Part shown: positions 9,883 through 19,288 of the stretch, piece after piece
Numbering within the stretch: position 1 is the stretch's first letter
Layout of the letters: each line of letters opens with the position of its first letter
Translations under genes and position numbers: made by a program
Assembly (NCBI GenBank): GCA_044226205.1
Contig: JBGAHL010000009.1
Span: 95,421 to 159,420, forward strand
Direction of reading: 5' to 3'
DNA: 64,000 bases
Source: M3007 sp044226205
Lineage (GTDB): Bacteria; Bacteroidota; Bacteroidia; Chitinophagales; Saprospiraceae
The notes under the pieces: generated by a model
Databases searched by the model: none
What the model saw: only the letters and a program-made list of their open reading frames with translations
Told to the model about the DNA's origin: nothing

Positions 9883-12800
9883 TTACTGACAAAACCCTAC
9901 AACAAATTCATATTGCTTTGTCGCAGAATTGTATTTTGTCAAAGCAGAAAAATTATTACTCCCAAACTTTGCATATTTTTCAAGTTCACTCATTTCATAA
10001 CCAGAAATTTTTGCAAACTGTTCTTTTGATAGTAGTTCTTCATATCGGTATTCACTTAATACCTTTCCTTCACCAAGACTATTTCGAAACCATTGCTTAT
10101 TATTGGTCCTTATTGCAGCTTCAAGGCCAATATAATCGAATTCTTTCCACTCATTAATAATGCTATCTATTGTCATGCCTATTCCTATTGATACAAATAG
10201 TACAATCCCAATTGTTGGTATTGCTGGCACACCTGCTGTGGTTAAAACCGTGGTTGTAGCAATTTCTGAAATTGCTGATGCTGTGGAAGAAAACACACCT
10301 ATTCTATTACCTTTTTTAGTTTCAAGGGCGATTCCTGTTATATCAGCTATTGGACCGCTTAACTCTCCAATGACCTTTTTAACTTCTTGCTTTGACGCTA
10401 AATTAAAGTTAACGTTTTCTCTCAATTGGGCTCCCATTTGGTCAACTCTTTTAGTACTAAAAGTTACCCTTTCACCATTAACTAATTTGGTTCCCCCTTT
10501 ATTAGCCCAGTTCCCATTAAGTTTTTTATAATTACTATAATAAGGATAGCCATATTCATCTAGCATTTTTCCTAAACTAATGTCCGTGCTTACTTGAGCC
10601 TCTGCAAAATTAATATATTTTTTGTGTTGAATATCAAAATATGATTCAACTGCATACGGCGGGACCTCTCCCAAAGTTGTATTAATTAAGTTACTATAGC
10701 TAGGTAAAATTTGATTTGAATTTTTAGATTGTTGAGTTTTTTGCTGAGGTAAATTTTGATTTGACTTGTTATTGCCTAAATTTTTAGTATCAGTTTTACT
10801 CTTTGTCGCAGTCTTGGCAAATCTTCCTGCACTTTTTAGTGAACCTGTTGTTTGCAACCCATTAGTATCTATTAATATTATTGGATTCCCTCCCCCATAC
10901 CCATACACATTCACCCCATCCACCAACCCCGCCGGATCCGCACTGCACCACCTTCCCAGCCAGGGCAAATAATACCGCGCCGCGTGGTACTCCAATCCCG
11001 TTTCTTCATCTCGCTCCATACCGGTGTAGCGGTACCGCTTGGCTGCTGACAAAATCTTTGCGTTGCGAGCCTGATAGGCTGTGGTGCCGTAGGGGTGGTA
11101 CTCTTCGTAGGAGATCACCTGCGCCGCGGCGTCGAGTTCCAGGGCTGCCGAGCCGAGGTGGTTGTGCAACTGGTAGCGCACCAGGTGTTTTTCGGTGCCG
11201 TCGTCTACGTCATTGCGGGTTTCCACCATCACGAAGCGGTGGCCTTCGTCGAGCAGGCTCATGCTGATGCGTTCGAGGCCCGCGTCGGGGCTGCTGTGCT
11301 TTTTGTAAACTTCGTAGCCTGCGATGTAAATGCGCTCCTCTTTTTTGGTCGGGGTGTTGCCCGCAGCGGCGAAGTTCTCCGTGATTTTTCGGATGCGTTG
11401 GCCTTGCGCGTCGTATTGGTAATAGGTGGTCTCGGCGGTGCCAGAAGTGACCCGCTGCCGCACCGTTTTTACAATTTCCTCTTTGAAATTCCAGCCGATT
11501 TCCTCCAAATGCGGCATCGTAGTCATGTGCCCATGCTGCGCGTGGTGCGTGTAAGCATAAGTGTTCGCGCCAATCTGGGTATCAAGCAAGCGGTTGTTGG
11601 CAGAGGCATAGTTGTAGTCGCGTGTCCAGTTGTTGCCCGTGGCTTGGTGGCGCATTTGGCGGATATTGCCTACCGCGTCGTATTGGTAGTGTTGGGTGTA
11701 GTTGCGGATGGCCATCGCGTCGCCCGCGTTGTGCGGCATCATAAAGGCCGCGTCGTTCCAGTTGTCCTTGCCGTTGAAATTAAGCGGAGCGTTGTTCTCG
11801 CGCCCGGTGGCTTCCACCAATCGGTAGAGGGCATCGTAGGTGTAGGTCGAGTCGCCCGTCACCATTGCGTTGTTGAAAAACACGGTGGGCACGGCCCGGT
11901 CTTCCAAGTGGGTGATGTTGCCCACCGGATCGTAAGTGTAACACAGGTCTTGCAGCAGGTCGCCGTTTTGCCGGCGGCTTTCGATGCGGTTCAGGCGGAA
12001 GGTTTGGGCATCGTAAAAGAACTTGGAAATGACGTCATTGCCGTATTTGATGCGCTTACGTTGCCCTTTTTCGTTGTAATCAATGTCTTTGAGGTAGAGG
12101 GCCACGGGCTTGCCGGGGTGCTGCACCGATTCGGCATTGAGTAGGCCACCTTCATTGTACGAAGGGAAAATGATGCTTCCATCGGGCGCGATTTGTTTAG
12201 AAATGCGGCCCAAAGCGTCTGTTTCGGTGATGAACGTGAAGGTTTGGGGCTCCAAATCCGTCAGGGTATTGGCGGCTGTCCAGTTCGCCGTTTCCTTGTA
12301 TTTTGCAAAAAGCCGCCGCCGCGTTTCGGTCGGGTTGCCTTTGAAATCGTATTCGGACATTTCCATCAGACCGCCCGTGTCGTAGTGGCGGATGACTTGC
12401 CCGCGCAGGTTTTTGGCCTCCGGCGTGGGTTCTGATTCGCCATATTCTATTTTTTCAAAAACATGGTTTAACGGGGCATCGCCATCGCCGCCCAACACCA
12501 CGCTTTCGAGCGGGCGGTGCAGCGTGTCGTAGCGGTATTGGAACTCGTGGTTACGTTCGTCCCAGGTGCGCAGGGGCTTGCCGAGCGCGTTGGTCAGCAG
12601 CCAGCGTTGGCCCGCGTCCATGCTGTTTTGATACACCAATTGGCCGAGCATGTCGTATTTGTAGGCTATCACGGTGTTTTGGCGGGCATCCACGACGCGG
12701 CGCAGGTTGCCTTCGGGGTCCAAAATGGCGTGGGTGTGGTAAAACTCGTCTGCGTTCATGGCAATGTCGCGGTTATGCTCCACTGACAAAACGGGCCTGC

Positions 12801-15800
12801 CCAGCGTGTCGAAATGCTGCACATTGGGCGTTCCGGCGTGTTTGGCGGCTTTTTGGGCGGCGGTTTTTTCTTTGGCCGGGTCTTTTCCGGCGGCCAAGAG
12901 TTCGGCATCAATCAGGTTATTGATGCGGTCGTCGTACCATTTTGAGTCTAAAACTGTGTCGTTTTGGTCAAAAACCAATTGTTTCCACGACATGAACTCC
13001 ACTTTTGTAAACGTCCCGTCCGGCATGACCGTGCGTACCAAACGCCCGGGCGCGTCGTAGTACAGTACCGGGGTCACGCCCGATTCCACCAATTCCTTGA
13101 AGTCCTCGTAGTGGTGGGTCACCGAAAAATAGGGTTCGTACTGTTTTACGGCGTTACCCTTGTTGTTCAGGATGGTGCGACCGTTGCCGATCCAGCGCAG
13201 GTTGGGGGCGGTATTCACCTCGCTCACAGTGTAAGCATCGTCAACACCGAGCACAACCTGCTTGGCCATGCCTGGTTCAGCCTGCACCTTTTTCATGGCC
13301 ACCGCGCCAAGGCCGTTGGAGTATTCAAAACTCAGTTGTACGGGCGCGTTGGCGTTTTTCTGAAAATGTTCTTCCCGCATAATAGACGCGACCACGACGG
13401 GTTTGCCCGTGGTCATAAATGCCTCAAAATCATACACAAAGCGGGCGGTGGCGTGACCGAGCAGGTTTTTCCCTCGCGTCGTGAGCGTCGCGGAATCGGG
13501 CGCGTTGAAAAAATCGGTCACAGCCGTGCGTTCGGCGGCATCGCTGTGTTCGGTGAGGCCCGTCAAATCGTCCGCCTCCACACCTTTCCCAAATACGGCG
13601 AGGGCTTTCACGAGGCCCAATTCGTCGCTCAGCACTTCCGTCAAATTGTCGTTCGGGTCGAGCATCCGCTGGGGCGAGAGCGTTCGGTAATTGAATCTGT
13701 CCACCTGGGCGGTGTTGCCGAGCGCATCAGTCGTGCTTTTGATGGACAACAGATAGGGCAATATATACTCCACCCGCGTCACCGAGCCAAACGGATCGGT
13801 GTAGGAAACGGGCAGGTAAAAGCGGTTTTGTGCGTCTGTGACGGTTTCGCCGGATTGCAAAAACTGCGTGGTGCCGGAGCGCACCCACCAGTTCAGGTCG
13901 CCTTCGCTGTGGGCGAATTTGCCCTCTGTTTCGAGGTCAGGCAGCGGTTTTCCGGCAAAAATATCGGTCAACAGTTCGGGGGTGTAGGCTAATTGGTAAT
14001 TTTCAAACGGCAAACCGAGCGATTCCAATTGTCCCAATGCCAAAGCACCCGTCAGATCGTTTTTGTAAAACGTGCTGCGGACGTGTTCGATCAGGCGTTT
14101 TTGGGCATTTGTGCCGACGAGTGCTTTGTCAATTTCATGGTAAAACGCTTCGTCAGTGGTCGGTTTGGTCAAAATATCCTCAAAATCGGCGGGTTTGTAA
14201 TATGCGTTGCCAGTTTTCGCTACCCCTTTCAATTCCCAGGTTTTCACCTCCGAAGGCAGGCGCAAACGGTAATCGTCGTGGCTGTCCACGTCGTTGGTAA
14301 ATGTATTTTCCGTAAAAATCACCACTGTTTTGGCCTGCGCTTCTTGTGTTTCCGTCGGCAGACCGGCATCTGGTGTTTGGCGCGGATAAACCACTGCTGC
14401 GGATTCCAGCACATTGCCGTATTTGTCTAATTTGAGGTTCAGGTTGTGCGCAATGCGCGGGTCGGCAGGGTCTCGCTCGTAGTTGTAGGTAATGGCCTCG
14501 CTTTCTTTCACCACAAAAACAGCATGTCTGTTTTGACCCTGGGGCTGCAACATTTCGACGATGCAATTGTGCGTCGTCGCCGAGTAGGGCATGAGGGTTT
14601 TTGCGGTTTGCGCGGGTGTAGCGCCCGTTGCGGGCGCGTCGTCGGCAAAAACCTCCGTGCGCAAGGCCATGCTTTTGCAGGCGCGGTAGGCTTGTTGGCG
14701 TTCTTCGGGACTTATTTTTGCTAAAAATCCGACCGGGAAATAATCAGCGGCCACAATGCGGGCATCGGGCAGGGCCACTTCGGGGTGCGCAGCCACTGGA
14801 AATCCCGCTTTCTTGCGCTCCTCGTACCAGTATTCGTGTTCAAATTGACCCAAAATCTTTTTGTGCCGCAGGTAAGCCCCCGTGTGAAACCAGTTTTTGC
14901 TGCGCATGGGGGCTTGGTGCAGTTCGGCATTCACCACGTTACTCGCCCCATCTTTCGCCCAATGCTCAAAATCCTCTGTATCGCGCTGCTCCACCCGCCC
15001 GAAGCCCCGGAACTCGCGCTCTACATGGTCGTAATAGCCGTGGTGATAGTCGTAAGTGCTGGTGAAAACATGACCTGAAACCAAATCCCGCGTGGTCGTG
15101 CGGGCGATGCAATGCACGGGAAAGTGCAATTTTGTCACCCAAGGCCGCCCGGCGGCTTTGTCGGCAAGGTAAAAACGGGTGGAAGGCGCGTATTCCATCG
15201 CAACCGCTTTGCCCAAATTGTTTTTGTAACCGACCATGAGGTGCGGTTTTTTACTGCCCATCAGGTCAATGTAGCGCAGGGGCGAATGGGCATCTTTTGT
15301 CAGCGGGCTGGACCAAACGATGCAGGCCACGCCGGTACCCAGTAAATCGGTGACACTGACTTTGGCCAAGTTGTGGATTTCGGGGAAAGCGGGGATTTCA
15401 AAAGGTGTTTCCGCAAAGCGGTTGCCACTTAAATTCAGCCAGCAGGTGAATTTGTTTTTGCCCAAATAAATAATATCTGTCGTGCCGGAGCCATCAATGT
15501 CCGCCAATTCCAAAAAGGCGGGATTGAAGGTATCAGGGTGGTCGAAAACGGGCGCATTGCCCATGTCTACTTTCGCGCCAAAGCGGCCGTAACCGAGATT
15601 GGGCCAGTAGCACACTTCACCGTTTCTGATGCGCACCAGATCGGTAAGGCCATCGCCGGACATATCGGCGAGGAAAATGGTCTGTTTGGGGTCGGAAAAC
15701 ACAATCGCGGGGCCGCTTTCTTCGTCCGTTGGCCGAACGGTGCGCCGGGCGGGGGCAAAACCCTTGCGGCCCGACGATTCGTACCAGGTGAAAACATGAT

Positions 15801-17454
15801 CGTCACTCAGCAGCAGGTCGGGTCGGCCATCGCCGTTAAGGTCGAGCATCCGGGCGAAGGCATCGCCCAAGTTGCGGTTGGGCATTTTTTCGAAGGTGCG
15901 GAATGGCTGCCATTCGTCATCATCGGTGAGTTCAAAATAGCCCTTCATGTCGCCGCTCGTCATGGATAGTTGTTTGCCGCCGTCGCCGTCAAGGTCGGCC
16001 AATTGCAACGTGCCACCACCCAATCCGGCAAAATTAGGTTTAGGCGACACCAATTTGGCGGGCGCGAAACGGCCTTCGCCCAAATTATGCTTGTAGTACC
16101 AGCCACTCGCTTGTTCTGTCAGTATACCCGCCAAACCTTCATTGAAAAGGTCCGTAAATTGATATTGCTGCTCATCCAACCCGACAGGCGCGTGAACTAA
16201 ATTTTCGGGCGCGATGGACTTGCTGTCCGTGTTCCACTCATGTTTTTGGTATTCAAATTCCTGCGGGGGCAGGCTTTTTTTGGTATAAGTGCCGTCAGCC
16301 AATTTGAGGTAACCAACCGAAGTGATTTTTTTCAAAAAAGTAAAACCCTGCTCAACCGAAGTGTCGTAGTCGAAATCCAAAGATTTGACCAAAGCCGAGC
16401 CGCCCGGCAGTTCCGAAAAATGGTGGAACAGCAGCACTCGGCGACAAAGGCGTGTGCTGCGTATTTCAAAACCGGATTTGTAGTCTGAAAATGCATCGGA
16501 GCGAAAAGTCCAAGTGTTGTCTGCCGTAAAAGGCGGGTTCAAATCGTATTCGCCGTAGTCCAGCACCGTTTGGAACATAAAATCCGGAAGGGCCGGAAAG
16601 GGGTCGTTTAGGTGGCGAAACGGCGTTTTGTTCCCATAAAACACTTGCGACAGATAAAGATTGGTATAGGTGATTTGGCCGTTTTTTCTCCGGTTGCGGT
16701 GGTGCAACAGGGCTGGGTCGAAACCTGCATCGTCCTCCTTTTTATATAAGTATCGGGTAGCATTGCCTTTGTCATCGAACACCATTTCGGGCAACCACTC
16801 AAACACCCGGCGTGGGTCGGCGGGGTCGTTGAGGCGCGTGTCTGCTGTCCAACCAAAAAGTGTAGTCGTATTTTCTTTGGTGATGACGCGCCAACGCAGG
16901 GTGCCACTGGCTTTTTCCTGCCAGCGCTCTATCCTTGCAAACAGCCCTTCGATACGCGGTCGGTAAAAACGGATAGTCCATAGGCCATCAGGCGAGTCTT
17001 TTTCGTGAAAAACATAATCGCCGTTGGGTTTTTGGGTAAAAAAGCCATTGCCCGTCCGTTCAAATTCCGGCACCAAATCCTCTGCTTCCGAGAACAGGAA
17101 CACATCGCTTTCAAATCCGTCCTGATATTCGGGCAATTTTTTGTCGGTTTTGCGGCGGATGGAGGGCAGACCGAGGTTCCAACCGAGGCCGAAAATACCA
17201 TTGCCGCCGCCGGAATTGTAAGAAAGGTTGAGTTGAGGAACGGCGCCCCGTGCCGGCGATACAGGCAAAGGGATAGAAAAGGCCGCTGTGCCGTTGACAG
17301 CATTGACGGAGAATTTTTCGTCAATGCCTTTCATCGCGCCGCCGCCTTTGGGCAGGTTGATGGTCGGGACTTCGATGGCGTTGGATTTGGACTTTCCGCC
17401 GTCGGTTTTTAGAAAACTTGAGCTGGTACTCTTACCATCTGAGGGCTTATTCAT
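9883..17454 (-). CDS. TcB-TcC fusion: SpvB/FG-GAP/RHS cocoon with C-terminal effector
   Basis: A 2,523-residue ATG-started protein. Order: SpvB-like N-terminus (about 40-300, GIFGLGWNLGLPSIRRKTDK); FG-GAP/VCBS-like Asp-rich loops around 488-680 (LADLDGDGG, MLDLNGDGRPDLL, LADMSGDGLTDLV, LADIDGSGTTDII); TcB middle domain near 785 (CIARTTTRDLVSGHVF, HGYYDHVEREFRGFGRV); RHS/YD repeats to about 2190; and the RHS core, with YHPYGT, RYYLPWLGRW, DPAGLVDGVNVYGY and NPIILIDTNG. In this family the RHS shell encloses the effector and the core cuts itself, releasing the C-terminal toxin through TcA. The tail after DTNG (about 324 residues) matches no toxin I recognise and is strongly AT-rich. No signal peptide is visible, as expected for Tc proteins. 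It is the first gene of the pair; upstream is a broken transposase. Confidence 0.93.
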   Translation of the reverse strand: MNKPSDGKSTSSSFLKTDGGKSKSNAIEVPTINLPKGGGAMKGIDEKFSVNAVNGTAAFSIPLPVSPARGAVPQLNLSYNSGGGNGIFGLGWNLGLPSIRRKTDKKLPEYQDGFESDVFLFSEAEDLVPEFERTGNGFFTQKPNGDYVFHEKDSPDGLWTIRFYRPRIEGLFARIERWQEKASGTLRWRVITKENTTTLFGWTADTRLNDPADPRRVFEWLPEMVFDDKGNATRYLYKKEDDAGFDPALLHHRNRRKNGQITYTNLYLSQVFYGNKTPFRHLNDPFPALPDFMFQTVLDYGEYDLNPPFTADNTWTFRSDAFSDYKSGFEIRSTRLCRRVLLFHHFSELPGGSALVKSLDFDYDTSVEQGFTFLKKITSVGYLKLADGTYTKKSLPPQEFEYQKHEWNTDSKSIAPENLVHAPVGLDEQQYQFTDLFNEGLAGILTEQASGWYYKHNLGEGRFAPAKLVSPKPNFAGLGGGTLQLADLDGDGGKQLSMTSGDMKGYFELTDDDEWQPFRTFEKMPNRNLGDAFARMLDLNGDGRPDLLLSDDHVFTWYESSGRKGFAPARRTVRPTDEESGPAIVFSDPKQTIFLADMSGDGLTDLVRIRNGEVCYWPNLGYGRFGAKVDMGNAPVFDHPDTFNPAFLELADIDGSGTTDIIYLGKNKFTCWLNLSGNRFAETPFEIPAFPEIHNLAKVSVTDLLGTGVACIVWSSPLTKDAHSPLRYIDLMGSKKPHLMVGYKNNLGKAVAMEYAPSTRFYLADKAAGRPWVTKLHFPVHCIARTTTRDLVSGHVFTSTYDYHHGYYDHVEREFRGFGRVEQRDTEDFEHWAKDGASNVVNAELHQAPMRSKNWFHTGAYLRHKKILGQFEHEYWYEERKKAGFPVAAHPEVALPDARIVAADYFPVGFLAKISPEERQQAYRACKSMALRTEVFADDAPATGATPAQTAKTLMPYSATTHNCIVEMLQPQGQNRHAVFVVKESEAITYNYERDPADPRIAHNLNLKLDKYGNVLESAAVVYPRQTPDAGLPTETQEAQAKTVVIFTENTFTNDVDSHDDYRLRLPSEVKTWELKGVAKTGNAYYKPADFEDILTKPTTDEAFYHEIDKALVGTNAQKRLIEHVRSTFYKNDLTGALALGQLESLGLPFENYQLAYTPELLTDIFAGKPLPDLETEGKFAHSEGDLNWWVRSGTTQFLQSGETVTDAQNRFYLPVSYTDPFGSVTRVEYILPYLLSIKSTTDALGNTAQVDRFNYRTLSPQRMLDPNDNLTEVLSDELGLVKALAVFGKGVEADDLTGLTEHSDAAERTAVTDFFNAPDSATLTTRGKNLLGHATARFVYDFEAFMTTGKPVVVASIMREEHFQKNANAPVQLSFEYSNGLGAVAMKKVQAEPGMAKQVVLGVDDAYTVSEVNTAPNLRWIGNGRTILNNKGNAVKQYEPYFSVTHHYEDFKELVESGVTPVLYYDAPGRLVRTVMPDGTFTKVEFMSWKQLVFDQNDTVLDSKWYDDRINNLIDAELLAAGKDPAKEKTAAQKAAKHAGTPNVQHFDTLGRPVLSVEHNRDIAMNADEFYHTHAILDPEGNLRRVVDARQNTVIAYKYDMLGQLVYQNSMDAGQRWLLTNALGKPLRTWDERNHEFQYRYDTLHRPLESVVLGGDGDAPLNHVFEKIEYGESEPTPEAKNLRGQVIRHYDTGGLMEMSEYDFKGNPTETRRRLFAKYKETANWTAANTLTDLEPQTFTFITETDALGRISKQIAPDGSIIFPSYNEGGLLNAESVQHPGKPVALYLKDIDYNEKGQRKRIKYGNDVISKFFYDAQTFRLNRIESRRQNGDLLQDLCYTYDPVGNITHLEDRAVPTVFFNNAMVTGDSTYTYDALYRLVEATGRENNAPLNFNGKDNWNDAAFMMPHNAGDAMAIRNYTQHYQYDAVGNIRQMRHQATGNNWTRDYNYASANNRLLDTQIGANTYAYTHHAQHGHMTTMPHLEEIGWNFKEEIVKTVRQRVTSGTAETTYYQYDAQGQRIRKITENFAAAGNTPTKKEERIYIAGYEVYKKHSSPDAGLERISMSLLDEGHRFVMVETRNDVDDGTEKHLVRYQLHNHLGSAALELDAAAQVISYEEYHPYGTTAYQARNAKILSAAKRYRYTGMERDEETGLEYHAARYYLPWLGRWCSADPAGLVDGVNVYGYGGGNPIILIDTNGLQTTGSLKSAGRFAKTATKSKTDTKNLGNNKSNQNLPQQKTQQSKNSNQILPSYSNLINTTLGEVPPYAVESYFDIQHKKYINFAEAQVSTDISLGKMLDEYGYPYYSNYKKLNGNWANKGGTKLVNGERVTFSTKRVDQMGAQLRENVNFNLASKQEVKKVIGELSGPIADITGIALETKKGNRIGVFSSTASAISEIATTTVLTTAGVPAIPTIGIVLFVSIGIGMTIDSIINEWKEFDYIGLEAAIRTNNKQWFRNSLGEGKVLSEYRYEELLSKEQFAKISGYEMSELEKYAKFGSNNFSALTKYNSATKQYEFVVGFCQ
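9886..10857 (-). other. AT-rich hypervariable effector tail of the TcB-TcC fusion
   Basis: The coding region for the last about 324 residues, starting directly after the RHS core (DTNG) and ending at the stop codon. The line at 10741 has 16 G/C of 60 (27%) and the line at 10561 has 19 of 60 (32%), against 34 of 60 (57%) at 11041 just inside the RHS part. The tail begins with a Lys/Asn/Gln-rich linker of about 55 residues, then a mixed segment, one hydrophobic stretch (TTVLTTAGVPAIPTIGIVLF, about tail residues 202-221) and a charged C-terminus ending GFCQ. The abrupt composition change at the core boundary is typical of exchanged polymorphic-toxin tips. The activity is unknown. Confidence 0.8.
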
Positions 17455-17573
17455 GTTTTTTCTTTGGATGTGTGGGAAGTAGGGGCATTGTTAATCTTTC
17501 ATGTGTTTTAACTTTAATATTATGGATGTGTTACTTTTTTTACTGCCAACACAGATTGTGAAAATAATCCCCC

Positions 17574-18029
17574 TCATGCCGCCGCCCGCCAATCCTCCCG
17601 CACCACACAGCTCCACAGAAGGCCCGGCTCCGAAGGTAAAAAATTGCCGCCCCGGTGCGTCACGGTGCACCAAGGAACAAAAAACCGAAAAAACAGGCTT
17701 TGGGTCCGTTCGATCAGCCCTGCAACGTCGAGGATGGACACGGCTCGCCACAGGTTATAGGCCAGGAACACCATACTGTATTCCGCGCCGACTTTTTCCT
17801 TGCCTTTCACCAGCGTATAATAGAAGCCCCAACTTCGTTTGATCGTGCCGAAAGGGTGTTCTACTATGGCTTGCCTTCGTTTGTATTTATCGCGACTGTT
17901 CAACACGCACAGGCAGCGGGTCTCCGTGGTATCTACGACGCGCACGAGATTGTCTGGAGCGATCATTTCGTCCAACGGGGGAGCGAAAAGGCCGAATTGT
18001 TGGCGATTTTGTCCGGAACGGTGGGTCAT
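17574..18029 (-). pseudogene. internally deleted IS1182-like DDE transposase remnant
   Basis: An in-frame 151-residue remnant. The N-terminal part (QQFGLFAPPLDEMIAPDNLVRVVD) matches the start of IS1182-type transposases. It runs straight into the C-terminal catalytic part (YKRRQAIVEHPFGTIKRSWG, then EKVGAEYSMVFLAYNLWRA). The third acidic residue of the DDE triad (Glu of VEHPFGTIK) is present, but the middle of the usual ~450-residue protein, holding both catalytic Asp residues, is gone, so it cannot transpose. The junction lies near the ETRCLCVLNSRDK stretch. I could not find terminal inverted repeats. It sits about 120 bp upstream of the TcB-TcC start and records past mobility at this locus. 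Start: ATG at 18029; only a TTG lies further up. Confidence 0.85.
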
Positions 18030-18132
18030 GTCGTTTTCCTTGGTTAGGCCGGCGGGAGGCAATGGGTCAAATATAGCTGGTTTGGAGGATGGGTGATGGG
18101 GTGAAGGTGATTATTTTCGCAATCTGACGTGA

Positions 18133-18177
18133 GCATGGGCTATGTGGTCGCGCTTAGTCGGCTATGTGAGACCATGC
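18133..18177. repeat. small repeat cluster between the transposase remnant and the FRG gene
   Basis: GGCTATGTG occurs twice (18138-18146 and 18160-18168) and the block is bracketed by GCATGG (18133-18138) and CCATGC (18172-18177). TTAGTCG, which also forms the outer arms of the hairpin upstream of the FRG gene, occurs at 18154-18160. This may be the other boundary of a cassette-like insertion, or chance. Confidence 0.35.
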
Positions 18178-18200
18178 ATTGTTAATGATATATTCTCATA

Positions 18201-19043
18201 TCAAATCATGCTTTTATCTTTTGCATATTTTAAAAATTCAAATGTATCAGCCATGGTTAGGAGGTTGGAATATTTCAAAAATAATGATTTAGCAAATCCA
18301 TCTAAACCAGGGAAAAGTGAAGCTCTCGTGATATTCATTTTTTCCAAGTCACGCATCGCTTTTTTTCGTTCTGTTACCGGAATTGTAACCTTCATAATGA
18401 TTCTTTCTATAATATCGCCTAAAAAACCAACTTGCTCTAAAAGTGTCACATATGGATTGCCTTGACATACAAAAATTGATTGTTGCAAATGGTATCTTTG
18501 ATTAAAGTTACAGGGTTCAACAGGAAAAATACAATTGATTTCATCCTGTTTTGATTTAACAAATACTTGTTCAAATGTATAATCGTCATAAGCATAGTGA
18601 CTGCTCGATGTTTTATTTATCTTGTCTTTTAAATAATATTTCGCCTTTTGATAGAGCCCATTTTTGTCAATTACCCAAATTGCGACTTTATCAACACTAA
18701 TATTAGCTTGTTCAAATGCAAAGTAAGCAGCAATATATGGCGACTTACTAAAATCTAACAACCTTGATGGAGCGCCAAAATGTTGAATCATCGAATACCA
18801 TTCTAATAACGTTGTTGGGAGTTGCTCATCTTCTAAATAAAACTTGGCACCTCTTTTGAAATCCTCAATCAACTGATCCTCAAATTCTGGAAAGTCTTCA
18901 GCTATTTTAGATCTCTCAAGAGAGGTTTTCAAATCCCATTCAGCGTTAGATTGTCCTCTGAAAATCCATTCTAACATGGACTTTTCCGCTAATTCCTTGA
19001 ACTCAGCCCAATTTTGAAGAGGTATTTCTTTATAATGTGTCAT
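18201..19043 (-). CDS. FRG domain protein
   Basis: A 280-residue ATG-started protein with no signal peptide. The N-terminus carries the family hallmark WIFRGQSNAEWDLKTSLER (about residues 27-45), followed by the usual conserved GAPSRLLDFSKSPYIAAYFAF block (about 90-110), where the domain's Arg and Asp residues lie. FRG domains are widespread in bacteria and phages; the biochemical role is not settled, and they often turn up in defence or mobile regions. The gene is clearly AT-rich compared with the amidase next to it and lies between a broken transposase and a long hairpin, so I infer horizontal acquisition. It probably forms a single-gene unit. Confidence 0.85.
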   Translation of the reverse strand: MTHYKEIPLQNWAEFKELAEKSMLEWIFRGQSNAEWDLKTSLERSKIAEDFPEFEDQLIEDFKRGAKFYLEDEQLPTTLLEWYSMIQHFGAPSRLLDFSKSPYIAAYFAFEQANISVDKVAIWVIDKNGLYQKAKYYLKDKINKTSSSHYAYDDYTFEQVFVKSKQDEINCIFPVEPCNFNQRYHLQQSIFVCQGNPYVTLLEQVGFLGDIIERIIMKVTIPVTERKKAMRDLEKMNITRASLFPGLDGFAKSLFLKYSNLLTMADTFEFLKYAKDKSMI

Positions 19044-19081
19044 TTTTTCTACTTATCATTAACTACCAGTTACCCGCAACA

Positions 19082-19160
19082 AACGACTAACCTCACCCCG
19101 CATTGCGTGATAAGTGCCGGATGAGCACTTATCACGCAATGCATAATTCTTTTAGTCGTT
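19082..19160. repeat. long two-part hairpin upstream of the FRG gene (attC-like?)
   Basis: A perfect 18-bp inverted repeat (arms 19100-19117 and 19125-19142, left arm GCATTGCGTGATAAGTGC, 7-nt loop) is nested inside a second perfect 9-bp pair, AACGACTAA (19082-19090) and TTAGTCGTT (19152-19160). The short asymmetric spacers between the two stems recall integron attC folds. However, the outer boxes (GTTAGTC on the minus strand) differ by one base from the GTTRRRY consensus, and no integrase gene is in the window. It lies 38 bp upstream of the FRG start codon. Confidence 0.7.
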
Positions 19161-19288
19161 CATTGCGTTTATGCCCGCTATCCCCGATGGCTCTGGCTCG
19201 CCGGCATGTTGCCGACAAAAATGTGCCTATTTCCCGGCAATAGCAATACTCGTATATGATTTTTGTCGAATAGTGCTACAAGGCCAAT

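Noticed and set aside
9883..10160. An immunity gene for the effector next to the TcB-TcC fusion
   Set aside because: Only 242 bp of repeat-bearing DNA lies downstream of the stop before TcA; no small gene is present. Tc systems in general carry no immunity gene.
19082..19160. A true integron attC site
   Set aside because: Outer boxes differ from the GTTRRRY consensus, no integrase is in the window, and only one good hairpin was seen. Kept only as a possibility.
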